DNA from: an uncultured Bacilli bacterium
GTDB lineage: Bacteria; Bacillota_I; Bacilli_A; RF39; UBA660
Direction of reading: 5' to 3'
Length of the DNA: 13,019 nucleotides
NCBI GenBank assembly: GCA_934101605.1
Contig: CAKORS010000028.1
Coordinates: forward strand, 1-13,019
The position numbers and the translations under genes are program-made. This document shows positions 6,227 through 12,885 of this stretch, in pieces. Within the stretch, counting starts at the first letter, position 1; each line of letters begins with the position of its first letter. The notes below the pieces were generated by a model. That model did no database searches. It saw only the letters and a list, made by a program, of their open reading frames with translations, and was not told the DNA's origin.

Positions 6227-7061
6227 CATAATATTTTAAAAATAGATATGCTCCTAAAGCTATCATAATTAATACAAGTAAAATTATAAATATGATTTTT
6301 CCTTTTCCTCTTGATTCGTAAAGATCTGCAAATTCATTTGTTTCATCTTTTTCTATAATTAGATCTTTTAGTTCTTTTGATGATAATGTTGCTTCTTCTT
6401 TTGGTTTTTGTTCATCTTCTATTTTTGTTATTGTTACTTCAGTATCGTCTTTTTTATTTTTTATTTTTGTTTCTACTTTTTCATCGTTTTTCTCTTTATC
6501 TAATATAGTTTTGCTTAATTCTTCATCTAATTTATAATTTGTTTCCATTAAATCTTCAAATAATTCTTTTTCTTGTTTTTTGGTTTTTTTGCTTTTATTT
6601 TTACCCTTATTAGAATTATTATCTTCTTTTTCATATATTTTATCTATTAGATCTCTTAGATTATCTTTTGATAAATCTTTTGAATTAGCTATTTTTTCTA
6701 CATCTAATTTGGTTAATATATTATATTCTGTATTTATTATTCTTTTTTTGTCATCCACATTTTCTTTATTTTCTCTTGCTTGTTTTAATATTTCATTAAT
6801 ATCATAAACTTTTTTTTCATCTATTTTAGGTTCTTCTATTTCAATTGATTTTTTTTCTATCATATTGAAATCTTTTAAGGCTTGATAATCTCCTCTTTTA
6901 AGATTTTCTTTATTTATTTTATCTATTTCAACAGCGTTATTTATGTCAACATATTCTACATTTTCATCTACTACTTTATCGTATAGTTGTTTATGTTTTT
7001 CTGTTCTTGCTTTAATTTTTTTTTCGTCTGTTTCATATTTACTCATTCTACTATCATTCAT
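6216..7061 (-). CDS. charged, probably tail-anchored membrane protein of unknown function
   Basis: A 281-residue protein, extremely rich in Lys, Glu and Asp, with no N-terminal signal and a single hydrophobic helix at about 256-275 followed by KYYGTL. This predicts a tail-anchored protein with a large cytoplasmic domain. I do not recognise the family. The N-terminus SRMSKYETDEKKIKARTEKHKQLY looks ordered and motif-like. VYDINEILKQARENKE (about 85-100), EYNILTKLDVEKI and SSKELKDLI look like short helical recognition segments separated by low-complexity linkers, one of them a poly-Lys/Asn tract near 150-163. This resembles scaffold or adaptor proteins, but that is only a guess. ATG 7061 has AGGTGA upstream and a TG-extended -10; its promoter diverges from the ferredoxin promoter. 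It is followed by its own terminator and then yunB. Confidence 0.75.
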   Translation of the reverse strand: MNDSRMSKYETDEKKIKARTEKHKQLYDKVVDENVEYVDINNAVEIDKINKENLKRGDYQALKDFNMIEKKSIEIEEPKIDEKKVYDINEILKQARENKENVDDKKRIINTEYNILTKLDVEKIANSKDLSKDNLRDLIDKIYEKEDNNSNKGKNKSKKTKKQEKELFEDLMETNYKLDEELSKTILDKEKNDEKVETKIKNKKDDTEVTITKIEDEQKPKEEATLSSKELKDLIIEKDETNEFADLYESRGKGKIIFIILLVLIMIALGAYLFLKYYGTL

Positions 7062-7081
7062 TTATATCACCTATTATCTAA

Positions 7082-7110
7082 ATTGTAACATATTTTTATT
7101 TAAATTTAAA
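7082..7110 (-). promoter_or_regulatory. promoter of the tail-anchored protein gene
   Basis: Minus-strand TGTTACAAT extended -10 (hexamer 7087-7082), with a weak TTTAAA 17 nt upstream (7110-7105). The -10 ends 20 nt before the ATG. Confidence 0.6.
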
Positions 7111-7112
7111 TA

Positions 7113-7141
7113 TTTACTTTACAATATTTTGTGTCTATAAT
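7113..7141 (+). promoter_or_regulatory. promoter of the ferredoxin gene
   Basis: TTTACT (7113-7118), 17 nt, TATAAT (7136-7141), ending 16 nt before the ATG. It is back to back with the divergent promoter; the -35 boxes are 2 bp apart. Confidence 0.7.
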
Positions 7142-7157
7142 GTAAATGGAGGTATTT

Positions 7158-7346
7158 ATGAAAGCTAGAGTTATAGAAAGTTTATGTATTGGCTGTGGGG
7201 CATGTACTGTTGTTAATGATGAATTTGATCTTAATGATGATGGTATTGCTTATGCTTTAAATGAAACTGTTAAGGATGAGAATGCAGAAAAAGTTAAAGA
7301 AGCTAAAGATAATTGTCCTATGGATGCAATTGTTATAGAAGAATAA
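7158..7346 (+). CDS. fer: short [4Fe-4S] ferredoxin
   Basis: A 62-residue single-cluster ferredoxin for cytoplasmic electron transfer. The cluster ligands are Cys10, Cys13 and Cys16 in CIGCGAC plus Cys53 in NCPMDAI, the arrangement of monocluster Firmicutes ferredoxins. It is acidic, as expected, and shorter than the B. subtilis Fer protein (about 80 residues). An in-frame ATG at 7146 exists but overlaps the Shine-Dalgarno; the ATG at 7158 with GGAGG at 7148-7152 is the better start. It diverges from the tail-anchored protein gene and converges on rluB, sharing a bidirectional terminator. It forms a single-gene unit, so its redox partner cannot be read from context. Confidence 0.93.
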   Translation: MKARVIESLCIGCGACTVVNDEFDLNDDGIAYALNETVKDENAEKVKEAKDNCPMDAIVIEE

Positions 7347-7373
7347 AAAATAAGACTTGATCTTATTTTTTTT
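7347..7373. terminator. bidirectional terminator between ferredoxin and rluB
   Basis: Arms AAAATAAGA (7347-7355) and TCTTATTTT (7361-7369) with loop CTTGA form a 9-bp stem. T-runs follow on both strands. It begins right after the ferredoxin stop and contains the rluB stop (7365-7363). Confidence 0.8.
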
Positions 7374-8079
7374 CATAGTTATATAGTTTTTTTACTTCTT
7401 TTATTGTTAGAGGTCTATAGTTTTTAGATGGAATATCTTTGATATTTAAAAAGGCTATTGATTCTCTTTTTAATTTTAATACTTTCTTTCCTACTTGTTC
7501 AAACATTTTCTTAACTTGATGATTATGTCCTTCGTGTATAGTTATTTCTACAATTGATGTGTTTGTTTTTTTGTCATATTTTCTGGTTTTTAATTTTGCT
7601 TTTTGTGTTTTTATTCCGTCAATCATTACACCATTTTTTAATATCATTTCTTCTTTTGGAGTAAGAAGCCCATTTATTTTAGCAATATATTTTTTATCTA
7701 TTTCATTTTTAGGGTGCATTAATATATTTGCAAGATTTCCATCGTTAGTTAAAATAAGTGCTCCTGTTGTATCATAATCAAGTCTACCTACTGGATATAT
7801 TCTTTTGTCTGTATCTATTAAATCTATTACTGTTTTTCTATTTTTTTCATCGTTTGTCGTAGAAACATATCCTCTTGGTTTGTTTAATAAAAAATATACT
7901 TTGGCATCTTGTTCTATTAAAACGTTATCTATTGTTATTTTATCATTTGTATCTACTTTATATCCTAAAGTAGTTATTTTTTTGCCATTTACACAAACGT
8001 GTCCTGCTTTTATTAGTTCTTCTGCTTTTCTCCTTGAAGTAAAACCTGAGTTTGCGATTTTCTTTTGTAATCTTTCCAT
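7363..8079 (-). CDS. rluB: 23S rRNA pseudouridine synthase, RluB family
   Basis: A 238-residue cytoplasmic enzyme that isomerises a uridine to pseudouridine in 23S rRNA (U2605 in E. coli numbering for RluB). An N-terminal S4 RNA-binding domain spans 1-60 (MERLQKKIANSGFTSRRKAEELI, then VCVNGKKI). The catalytic domain opens with LLNKPRGYVST (64-74) and holds the RsuA/RluB-group motif VGRLDYDTTGALILTNDG, with catalytic Asp101. IHEGHNHQVKKMFEQVG is also typical of this group. The length is normal for the B. subtilis-type enzyme. RsuA and RluE/RluF paralogues cannot be fully excluded, but RluB is the usual Firmicutes member. ATG 8079 has AGGTGA upstream and a near-consensus promoter. In B. subtilis the relative (ypuL) lies near dacB, echoing the carboxypeptidase gene here. 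Confidence 0.92.
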   Translation of the reverse strand: MERLQKKIANSGFTSRRKAEELIKAGHVCVNGKKITTLGYKVDTNDKITIDNVLIEQDAKVYFLLNKPRGYVSTTNDEKNRKTVIDLIDTDKRIYPVGRLDYDTTGALILTNDGNLANILMHPKNEIDKKYIAKINGLLTPKEEMILKNGVMIDGIKTQKAKLKTRKYDKKTNTSIVEITIHEGHNHQVKKMFEQVGKKVLKLKRESIAFLNIKDIPSKNYRPLTIKEVKKLYNYEKK

Positions 8080-8097
8080 ATAAAATCACCTAAGGAA

Positions 8098-8126
8098 ATT
8101 ATAATGGTAAAATTAGTTTTTTTCAA
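8098..8126 (-). promoter_or_regulatory. promoter of rluB
   Basis: Minus-strand TTGAAA (8126-8121), 17 nt, TATAAT (8103-8098), ending 18 nt before the ATG. The purine 7 nt downstream is the first base of AGGTGA. Confidence 0.8.
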
Positions 8127-8129
8127 GTT

Positions 8130-9185
8130 TTATTGAAAGATAGAAAAAAATTTATTATTTTTGGTTTTTACTTTTTGGTATATATCAGTAGTATTAATTA
8201 ATTCGTTATTTAAGTATACATATATTTTCCCTACTACTTTTTTATTTTTTACTTTATTTTCATCATAATATTTTATTTTTTTTGTAATTTTACTTTGTTC
8301 TTCTTCGGTTAGGGGATAAGAAAATGATTTTTTTATATATAGTTTAGTTCTAAATGGATTGTTTTTTGGTTTAAAGTTGTTTTTATCTAATATTAATGTG
8401 TTTGTATAATTCATAAATATTTCTTCATATATTTGTTTTTGTAGATCATAGTCATAAATGCTATTAAATGACGATATTACTATATCTAGGTCTTTATTTT
8501 GTGCACTTGTTACTAATACTTTTTTAGCAGATGGGGTGTATCCTGTTTTTCCTCCATTTGCTTTATCATATATTGATAATATTTTATTTCTATTTTTCCA
8601 TAAGTATGTTTTTTTATCTGATGCAGTTTTATATGTTTTTGTTCCAACTATATCTTTAAATATTTTATTTTTATAAGCATAAGAATATAAAATATTAAGA
8701 TCATGTGCAGTTGAATAATTTTGTGTATTTTCATCTAAACCATGAGGGTTTTGATATGTTGTATTTGTCATTCCTAATTCTTTAGCTTTATCATTCATCA
8801 TTTTAACGAAGTTTTCTTCAGTTCCTCCGATATAGTTTGCTATTACTACTGCTGCATCATTTCCACTTCTTAACATAAGTCCATAAATTAAATCAAGTAG
8901 TAGCATATGTTCATGATATTCTATGTATATATTCGATCCATACATAGTTAAAACTTCTTCTTTGGCTTCTACTACATCTTCTAATTTATTTGATTCTATT
9001 GCTAGTATTGCTGTCATAATTTTAGTTGTTGACGCTATTAACCTTACTTCGTTTTCGTTCTTTTTATAAAGTACTCTTTTTGAATTTATGTCCATCGCCT
9101 CTAATGATTCTGTATTTAGGCTTACTGCATTGATATTTAATATAAATATAAAAAAAGATAATAGTATACAAGTTATTTTTTTCAT
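8130..9185 (-). CDS. D-alanyl-D-alanine carboxypeptidase (PBP5/DacF family, peptidase S11)
   Basis: A 351-residue exported penicillin-binding protein that removes the terminal D-Ala from peptidoglycan pentapeptides and so limits cross-linking. The signal peptide is residues 1-20 (cleavage near NINA). All three active-site motifs are present: STTK (Ser52 nucleophile, Lys55), SGN (107-109) and KTG (213-215). YSTAHDL (157-163) is family-typical. A short C-terminal beta domain follows (about 270-340). The end is not clearly an amphipathic anchor helix, and the protein is a little shorter than B. subtilis DacF (about 390). ATG 9185 has GTGGTGAAA upstream. It follows the lipoprotein gene after a terminator, and runs towards rluB without an obvious terminator. 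Whether it is vegetative (DacA-like) or sporulation-related (DacF-like) cannot be decided. Confidence 0.93.
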   Translation of the reverse strand: MKKITCILLSFFIFILNINAVSLNTESLEAMDINSKRVLYKKNENEVRLIASTTKIMTAILAIESNKLEDVVEAKEEVLTMYGSNIYIEYHEHMLLLDLIYGLMLRSGNDAAVVIANYIGGTEENFVKMMNDKAKELGMTNTTYQNPHGLDENTQNYSTAHDLNILYSYAYKNKIFKDIVGTKTYKTASDKKTYLWKNRNKILSIYDKANGGKTGYTPSAKKVLVTSAQNKDLDIVISSFNSIYDYDLQKQIYEEIFMNYTNTLILDKNNFKPKNNPFRTKLYIKKSFSYPLTEEEQSKITKKIKYYDENKVKNKKVVGKIYVYLNNELINTTDIYQKVKTKNNKFFSIFQ

Positions 9186-9199
9186 AGTTTCACCACTTA

Positions 9200-9205
9200 A
9201 ATATA
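9200..9205 (-). promoter_or_regulatory. candidate -10 box of the carboxypeptidase gene
   Basis: Minus-strand TATATT ends 14 nt before the ATG, the spacing of other promoters in this window. There is no convincing -35, so support is limited. Confidence 0.35.
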
Positions 9206-9208
9206 TTT

Positions 9209-9242
9209 AAAAAAAAGAATTATATGACTTTATGCATATAAT
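9209..9242 (-). terminator. AT-rich intrinsic terminator of the 180-aa lipoprotein gene
   Basis: A perfect 8-bp inverted repeat ATTATATG/CATATAAT (arms 9242-9235 and 9226-9219) with an 8-nt loop holding the TAA stop, followed after TC by eight T. The stem is all A-T except one pair, so its strength is uncertain. Confidence 0.6.
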
Positions 9243-9772
9243 CCATGTAATTTTTGTATTGTGCTATTATCTAAAGTATTTATTGTCCATTCGTTATTTA
9301 TTTTTGTAAGTCCGAAATCTATTGTGTATTTAACTCTATCTTCTGCTTTTTCTAATTGCTTAATTCTATAATCTACAAATAGTGAATCAACTATATTTCC
9401 TTCTGAATCTTTGAATTCATCTGGATGTTCTTCATAGTATTTATCTGATGCTGTGTTTACTTTACTTAAATCATATACTTCTATTTCTACAGTTACAGTT
9501 GCATTATCTCCATCAATTGTTTCATCTTTAATAGTATAAGTCATATCTTGATATTGTTTTTTTAATATATCTCTATATTTTTCTTTTCCTTCATCTGTCA
9601 TTGTTGTGTCTTTATTTATAATATCTTCCATTTGAGATGTGACATCACTATCAAGATTTTTATAACTATTTAAAAAGTTTTCTACCTTTTTTGTTGGAGT
9701 ATTATCCATACTACAACCAACTAGAAATATTATAGCTACTATACATGATAAATATAATAAATATTTTTTCAT
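9230..9772 (-). CDS. lipoprotein of unknown function (180 aa)
   Basis: A 180-residue exported lipoprotein. The signal peptide ends in the lipobox LVGC, with Cys20 the lipidated residue, so it is held on the outer face of the membrane. The mature part begins with a helix (KKVENFLNSYKNLDSD). It then has beta-type stretches typical of small NTF2-like or DUF4878-like folds: MTYTIKDETIDGDNATVTVEI (about 77-97), RVKYTIDFGLTKINNEWTI (143-161). The helix-then-DGDxAxVTV layout and the closing WTI strand support that fold, but no family is assigned with confidence. The Shine-Dalgarno GGGAGGA is strong and sits next to an inverted repeat. It follows the 269-aa lipoprotein gene by 48 nt and may be expressed with it. 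The stop lies in its terminator loop. Confidence 0.82.
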   Translation of the reverse strand: MKKYLLYLSCIVAIIFLVGCSMDNTPTKKVENFLNSYKNLDSDVTSQMEDIINKDTTMTDEGKEKYRDILKKQYQDMTYTIKDETIDGDNATVTVEIEVYDLSKVNTASDKYYEEHPDEFKDSEGNIVDSLFVDYRIKQLEKAEDRVKYTIDFGLTKINNEWTINTLDNSTIQKLHGLYA

Positions 9773-9813
9773 AATAAAATTCCTCCCACTAATATATTGA
9801 GAAGAATTTTATT
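9773..9813 (-). repeat. inverted repeat around the lipoprotein Shine-Dalgarno
   Basis: Ten-base perfect arms AATAAAATTC and GAATTTTATT (9813-9804 and 9782-9773 in the minus sense). The loop holds a possible -10 TATATT (9796-9791) and most of GGGAGGA; the second arm ends directly at the ATG. It could be an RNA hairpin affecting initiation, or a DNA-level operator. Confidence 0.5.
9791..9796 (-). promoter_or_regulatory. candidate -10 box of the 180-aa lipoprotein gene
   Basis: Minus-strand TATATT ends 18 nt before the ATG, matching the other promoters here. The -35 region is A-rich and poor, so this may be a weak secondary promoter inside an operon. Confidence 0.35.
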
Positions 9814-9820
9814 TTTTATA

Positions 9821-10630
9821 CTAAATTTGATTTAATTTTTTATTTCGTATTCTATATATTAAATATATTATTAAAGCAATAAGTCCAAGAGATGCAAATA
9901 TTAATAGGAAATAAATTGTTCCTGAATATCCATTTTCTTTTGTATCAGTAGTTTGATTATCTTTTGTTGTATTACTTGGATTATTTGTATTTGTTTTATC
10001 TGTTGTTGTACCTTTATTTTCGTTAATATTATAACTTATTCTTATAGATTTATTTTTATAATTTTCTTTTGTAATATTCCAAGTGTATATATTATTATTA
10101 ACTTTATCTGCGTTTGATGAGATAACTTTATATGGTAATTCTATATTTATAGTGATATCTGTCAATAGTTTGTAATTTTCCATACAGTCTGCTTTTGGAT
10201 TTGTTGCTAATATATAAAAGTTATTTTCAGTAGTAATTGTAAATTCTTTATAACAAGTTTTAATAGCAGTAGAATTAACGAATTTTTCTTTTGAAAATTC
10301 ATAAGAATAAGAAATTCCATATTTTTCTTGACTATCTATTCTTGTTTTTGTGTAATACTCTACTCCACTTTGAGGATCACTTTTATAAAAATTATAATTT
10401 GGATCATTAAACATCACTTTTGTGTAGCCTGTATATTGCTCATCAAATACACTTTTATAGCTTGAATTATTTAAATCAGGGTCAATTAGATTTAAACGTG
10501 TCATATCATCAGTATAGACATTTGTTTGTTCTGAAAAAGTATCATTTTGAATTTTTAAATTGTACTCTGCTTTACATCCCGTTAGTGCAATTACTAATGC
10601 TACTAACAATATAAACTTTTTATTTTTCAT
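9821..10630 (-). CDS. lipoprotein with extra C-terminal membrane helix, possibly LppM/DUF3153-like
   Basis: A 269-residue envelope protein. The signal peptide carries lipobox LTGC with Cys19. The mature domain (about 20-200) begins YNLKIQNDTF and holds beta-rich segments, including a Cys pair (in TCYKEF and ADCMEN), and ends in IRISYNINE. A Thr/Asn-rich linker (about 205-235) leads to a membrane helix at 238-259 and a basic tail RIRNKKLNQI. Lipid anchor, outside domain and C-terminal membrane span is the layout of LppM/DUF3153-type proteins, but the match is by pattern only. The start is ATG 10630 with GAGGTGA; an open TTG at 10648 lies before that site and is rejected. The Shine-Dalgarno sits on the stop of the hydrolase gene, so translation is probably coupled. 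The partner relationship is likely functional. Confidence 0.8.
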   Translation of the reverse strand: MKNKKFILLVALVIALTGCKAEYNLKIQNDTFSEQTNVYTDDMTRLNLIDPDLNNSSYKSVFDEQYTGYTKVMFNDPNYNFYKSDPQSGVEYYTKTRIDSQEKYGISYSYEFSKEKFVNSTAIKTCYKEFTITTENNFYILATNPKADCMENYKLLTDITINIELPYKVISSNADKVNNNIYTWNITKENYKNKSIRISYNINENKGTTTDKTNTNNPSNTTKDNQTTDTKENGYSGTIYFLLIFASLGLIALIIYLIYRIRNKKLNQI

Positions 10631-10640
10631 TTTTATCACC

Positions 10641-12686
10641 TCATTCAACTAAATAGATATAACATGTGAAGTCTGCTCCTCCACCATAATAAGACCTTAT
10701 TTTATCTGTTGATAAAGTTTGTGTTTGAAAACATCCACTGTTATTCGCTTCACAATTGTATTTTCTATCATATTGGTTTGTTGATGCGTTATAATAAGCT
10801 CCAGTCTCCCATAGATGGGCATGTGCATTATCTCTTGTTGCGTAAACACCTAAAGAAACATACATTTCTGAAATTAATATAGATCCATCACTGTTTACTT
10901 TTTCTACTACTGCAACGTGATTTCCTCCATTGTTTCCCCATGAAATTATAGCGCCTTGTTTTGGTTTTGTGTAATCATATGACTTTTTGAAATTATTACT
11001 GCTGTCAGAGCTACAGAAACTTCCACCATTTGTATTAGATGTCCATGTCTTGCTACTTCCAATAGAAGCTAGTACTTCTTGTGCTCTTGCTGTTGCATAC
11101 ATTGCGCATTCCCCTTCTAAATATCTTCCATAATTATTTTCATCTTGGTAATAATAGAAAGAATTTGTTCTTAAAGGTCTTGCTGTTCTCATAATGAAAC
11201 CTGTGGAAGGGTCTGTTGCAAGTCCTTCTCCATTTGCTGTATTAACACAAGCGTTTGACATTAAGCTTCCTGATGATCCAGTTGCTACTACATATTCATT
11301 TGGATTATATGTATCATAATTTTCTAGACTTCTGTCATAGAATGCATCATCATAATTTCCTGTTACGAATAAAGAAAATTCTCCTTTTCTTCTTTTCTTT
11401 AGACCATCTAATACTCTTCCACCTGATTTTGTATACTCTTTCATTACATTCCAAAGACCTTCATAACTTCCGGCTTTATATGCGTCTAATAGTCTTGTGG
11501 CGCCACTACCTAAGTTATATTCAAAAGATATTAATGCATCTCTTTGAAATGAAGTTATATCCATTCCACTTTGTTCGATTGATTTATCCACACTTTTGCC
11601 ATATCTTTCTTCAATTGCATAAATTTGAATTGAGTCTATTACTTCTTTTGGAACACAATCTCCTGCATCCACATAATATGGGCCTTCAGTTCTCTTAAAG
11701 TATTCACCCCAGTTGTTCTGGTCTATGTACGTTTTTATGTAATCTGCATTTATTTCGTCTTGACTTGTTACTCCGTGACCTATAGTTATTTTTCCATCAT
11801 TAGTATCAGCTGCTAAATATCCATCTTTTCCATTTACAGTACAGGTTCCTTCATCGCCTTCCCAACCATTTAAGAACGAAATTAAATTGCTTGATCCACT
11901 AGATGAAAAACAAGCATTACTACTTAATCTACTTTCTTCTTCTGCGACTGCGATAGTTCCTCCAAATATTATAAATAAAAGCATAAATACTAGAAAGAAT
12001 AATGCTACTCCTATTATGATATACATTCTTATTACTATCGGAATCATTCTCCATAATTTTTTAATTCCTTTAGCAACTGCCTTACCTGCTTGTTTTGCAC
12101 CTTTTTTTGCAATGTTTTTTCCTTTGTCTTTTATTTGATCTGTAGAGTTTTCTGAGTCATTTTTTTCTTTTGTATTACTATTACTGTTAAGATTGTTCTT
12201 AGGCCCTATACCTGTAGCAGGATTTCTTCCTGCATCTGTATTCTTATTAGCTTCTTTATTTTTATTACCAAAACTTTGATTACTTCCTAATCCACTTTTT
12301 TTTCTTGATGGTATTTTATTTCTTGCTTTTTTAAGTTTATTATCACTTTGTTTTAGTAATGAACTATCTTTATTGTTTTTAGGCATATTTCCTGTTGCTA
12401 ATGATTTGCCACTATTGTTAGGAGTTTCTTCTTTTTTCTTTGGCATTTCATTGTTTTTTTGTCCATTATCAAATCCATTATCTTTTTTTCCTTGTGGGCC
12501 TTCTGGATTGGTTTTTTCTTTTTCTTGATCATTTTTTTTGTCTCTGTAGTTGTTGATAAGGTCTGATCCTTTTTTAACTCCATTTACAGCGTGTGCCCCC
12601 ATGTTTCTTCCTTGATTTACAAAAGAAGAAGCAGCGTTCATTCCCTCATTTCCTACTTGTTCCTGTGGCATTTGTTCTTCTTCCAT
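10641..12686 (-). CDS. membrane-tethered peptidoglycan hydrolase: GH24 lysozyme plus CHAP amidase/endopeptidase
   Basis: A 681-residue bimodular wall hydrolase. Residues 1-210 are a hydrophilic Lys/Asn/Gly-rich, probably disordered tail containing an imperfect repeat (ATGNMPKNN at 97-105, ATGIGPKNN at 157-165). A basic stretch (187-215) precedes a membrane helix at about 218-247, so the tail should be cytoplasmic and the enzyme domains outside. The lysozyme domain (about 265-450) has GWEG (Glu276, the likely acid catalyst), ITIGHGVT, FQRDALISFEYNLG and GLKKRRKGE, all typical of phage-type GH24. The CHAP domain (about 485-681) has GECAMYA (Cys527), GNHVAVVE (His590) and an SEMY Glu607. The pairing resembles hydrolases of Gram-positive conjugation systems such as Tn916 Orf14/CwlT, but the long tail is unusual and no other conjugation gene is nearby. 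ATG 12686 follows AAGGTGA. I see no convincing promoter in the 114 nt before tRNA-Lys. Confidence 0.88.
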   Translation of the reverse strand: MEEEQMPQEQVGNEGMNAASSFVNQGRNMGAHAVNGVKKGSDLINNYRDKKNDQEKEKTNPEGPQGKKDNGFDNGQKNNEMPKKKEETPNNSGKSLATGNMPKNNKDSSLLKQSDNKLKKARNKIPSRKKSGLGSNQSFGNKNKEANKNTDAGRNPATGIGPKNNLNSNSNTKEKNDSENSTDQIKDKGKNIAKKGAKQAGKAVAKGIKKLWRMIPIVIRMYIIIGVALFFLVFMLLFIIFGGTIAVAEEESRLSSNACFSSSGSSNLISFLNGWEGDEGTCTVNGKDGYLAADTNDGKITIGHGVTSQDEINADYIKTYIDQNNWGEYFKRTEGPYYVDAGDCVPKEVIDSIQIYAIEERYGKSVDKSIEQSGMDITSFQRDALISFEYNLGSGATRLLDAYKAGSYEGLWNVMKEYTKSGGRVLDGLKKRRKGEFSLFVTGNYDDAFYDRSLENYDTYNPNEYVVATGSSGSLMSNACVNTANGEGLATDPSTGFIMRTARPLRTNSFYYYQDENNYGRYLEGECAMYATARAQEVLASIGSSKTWTSNTNGGSFCSSDSSNNFKKSYDYTKPKQGAIISWGNNGGNHVAVVEKVNSDGSILISEMYVSLGVYATRDNAHAHLWETGAYYNASTNQYDRKYNCEANNSGCFQTQTLSTDKIRSYYGGGADFTCYIYLVE

Positions 12687-12761
12687 AATTCACCTTCTTA
12701 ACTCGTATTATTACATTTATATAATACAATATTTTTTTTGGAAAATAAAGTCTTATTTTTA

Positions 12762-12789
12762 TTGCATTTTATTTTTTATGTGATATAAT
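12762..12789 (+). promoter_or_regulatory. promoter of tRNA-Lys(CTT)
   Basis: TTGCAT (12762-12767), 16 nt, TATAAT (12784-12789) with TG one base upstream, giving an extended -10. The transcript would begin a few bases before the mature tRNA. Confidence 0.8.
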
Positions 12790-12800
12790 TAAGTAGCAAT

Positions 12801-12876
12801 GGTTCCTTAGCTCAGTTGGTAGAGCAACAGACTCTTAATCTGTGGGTCCAGGGTTCGAGCCCCTGAGGGATCACCA
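12801..12876 (+). tRNA. tRNA-Lys (anticodon CTT), CCA encoded
   Basis: A 76-nt cloverleaf with acceptor GGTTCCT/AGGGATC (two G-T pairs), anticodon loop CTCTTAA reading CTT, discriminator A and encoded CCA. It is a single-gene unit with its own promoter and terminator. tRNA-Lys(CTT) genes are common integration sites in Bacilli, but no duplicated 3' end is seen in the window. Confidence 0.95.
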
Positions 12877-12885
12877 TTATAGAAA

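Noticed and set aside
8121..8146. Hairpin TTTCAA/TTGAAA between the carboxypeptidase gene and rluB as a terminator
   Set aside because: It has no T-run on the minus strand; one arm is simply the rluB -35 box.
11255..12138. Plus-strand open frames antisense to the hydrolase (11255-11698, 11887-12138) and an alternative minus frame at 12398-12583
   Set aside because: They are shadows of the intact 681-residue gene with low-complexity composition and no ribosome-binding site.
10641..12876. Integrative element inserted at tRNA-Lys(CTT), suggested by the conjugation-like hydrolase next to it
   Set aside because: No integrase, relaxase, coupling ATPase or duplicated tRNA 3' end is seen, and the hydrolase lies on the 5' side of the tRNA.
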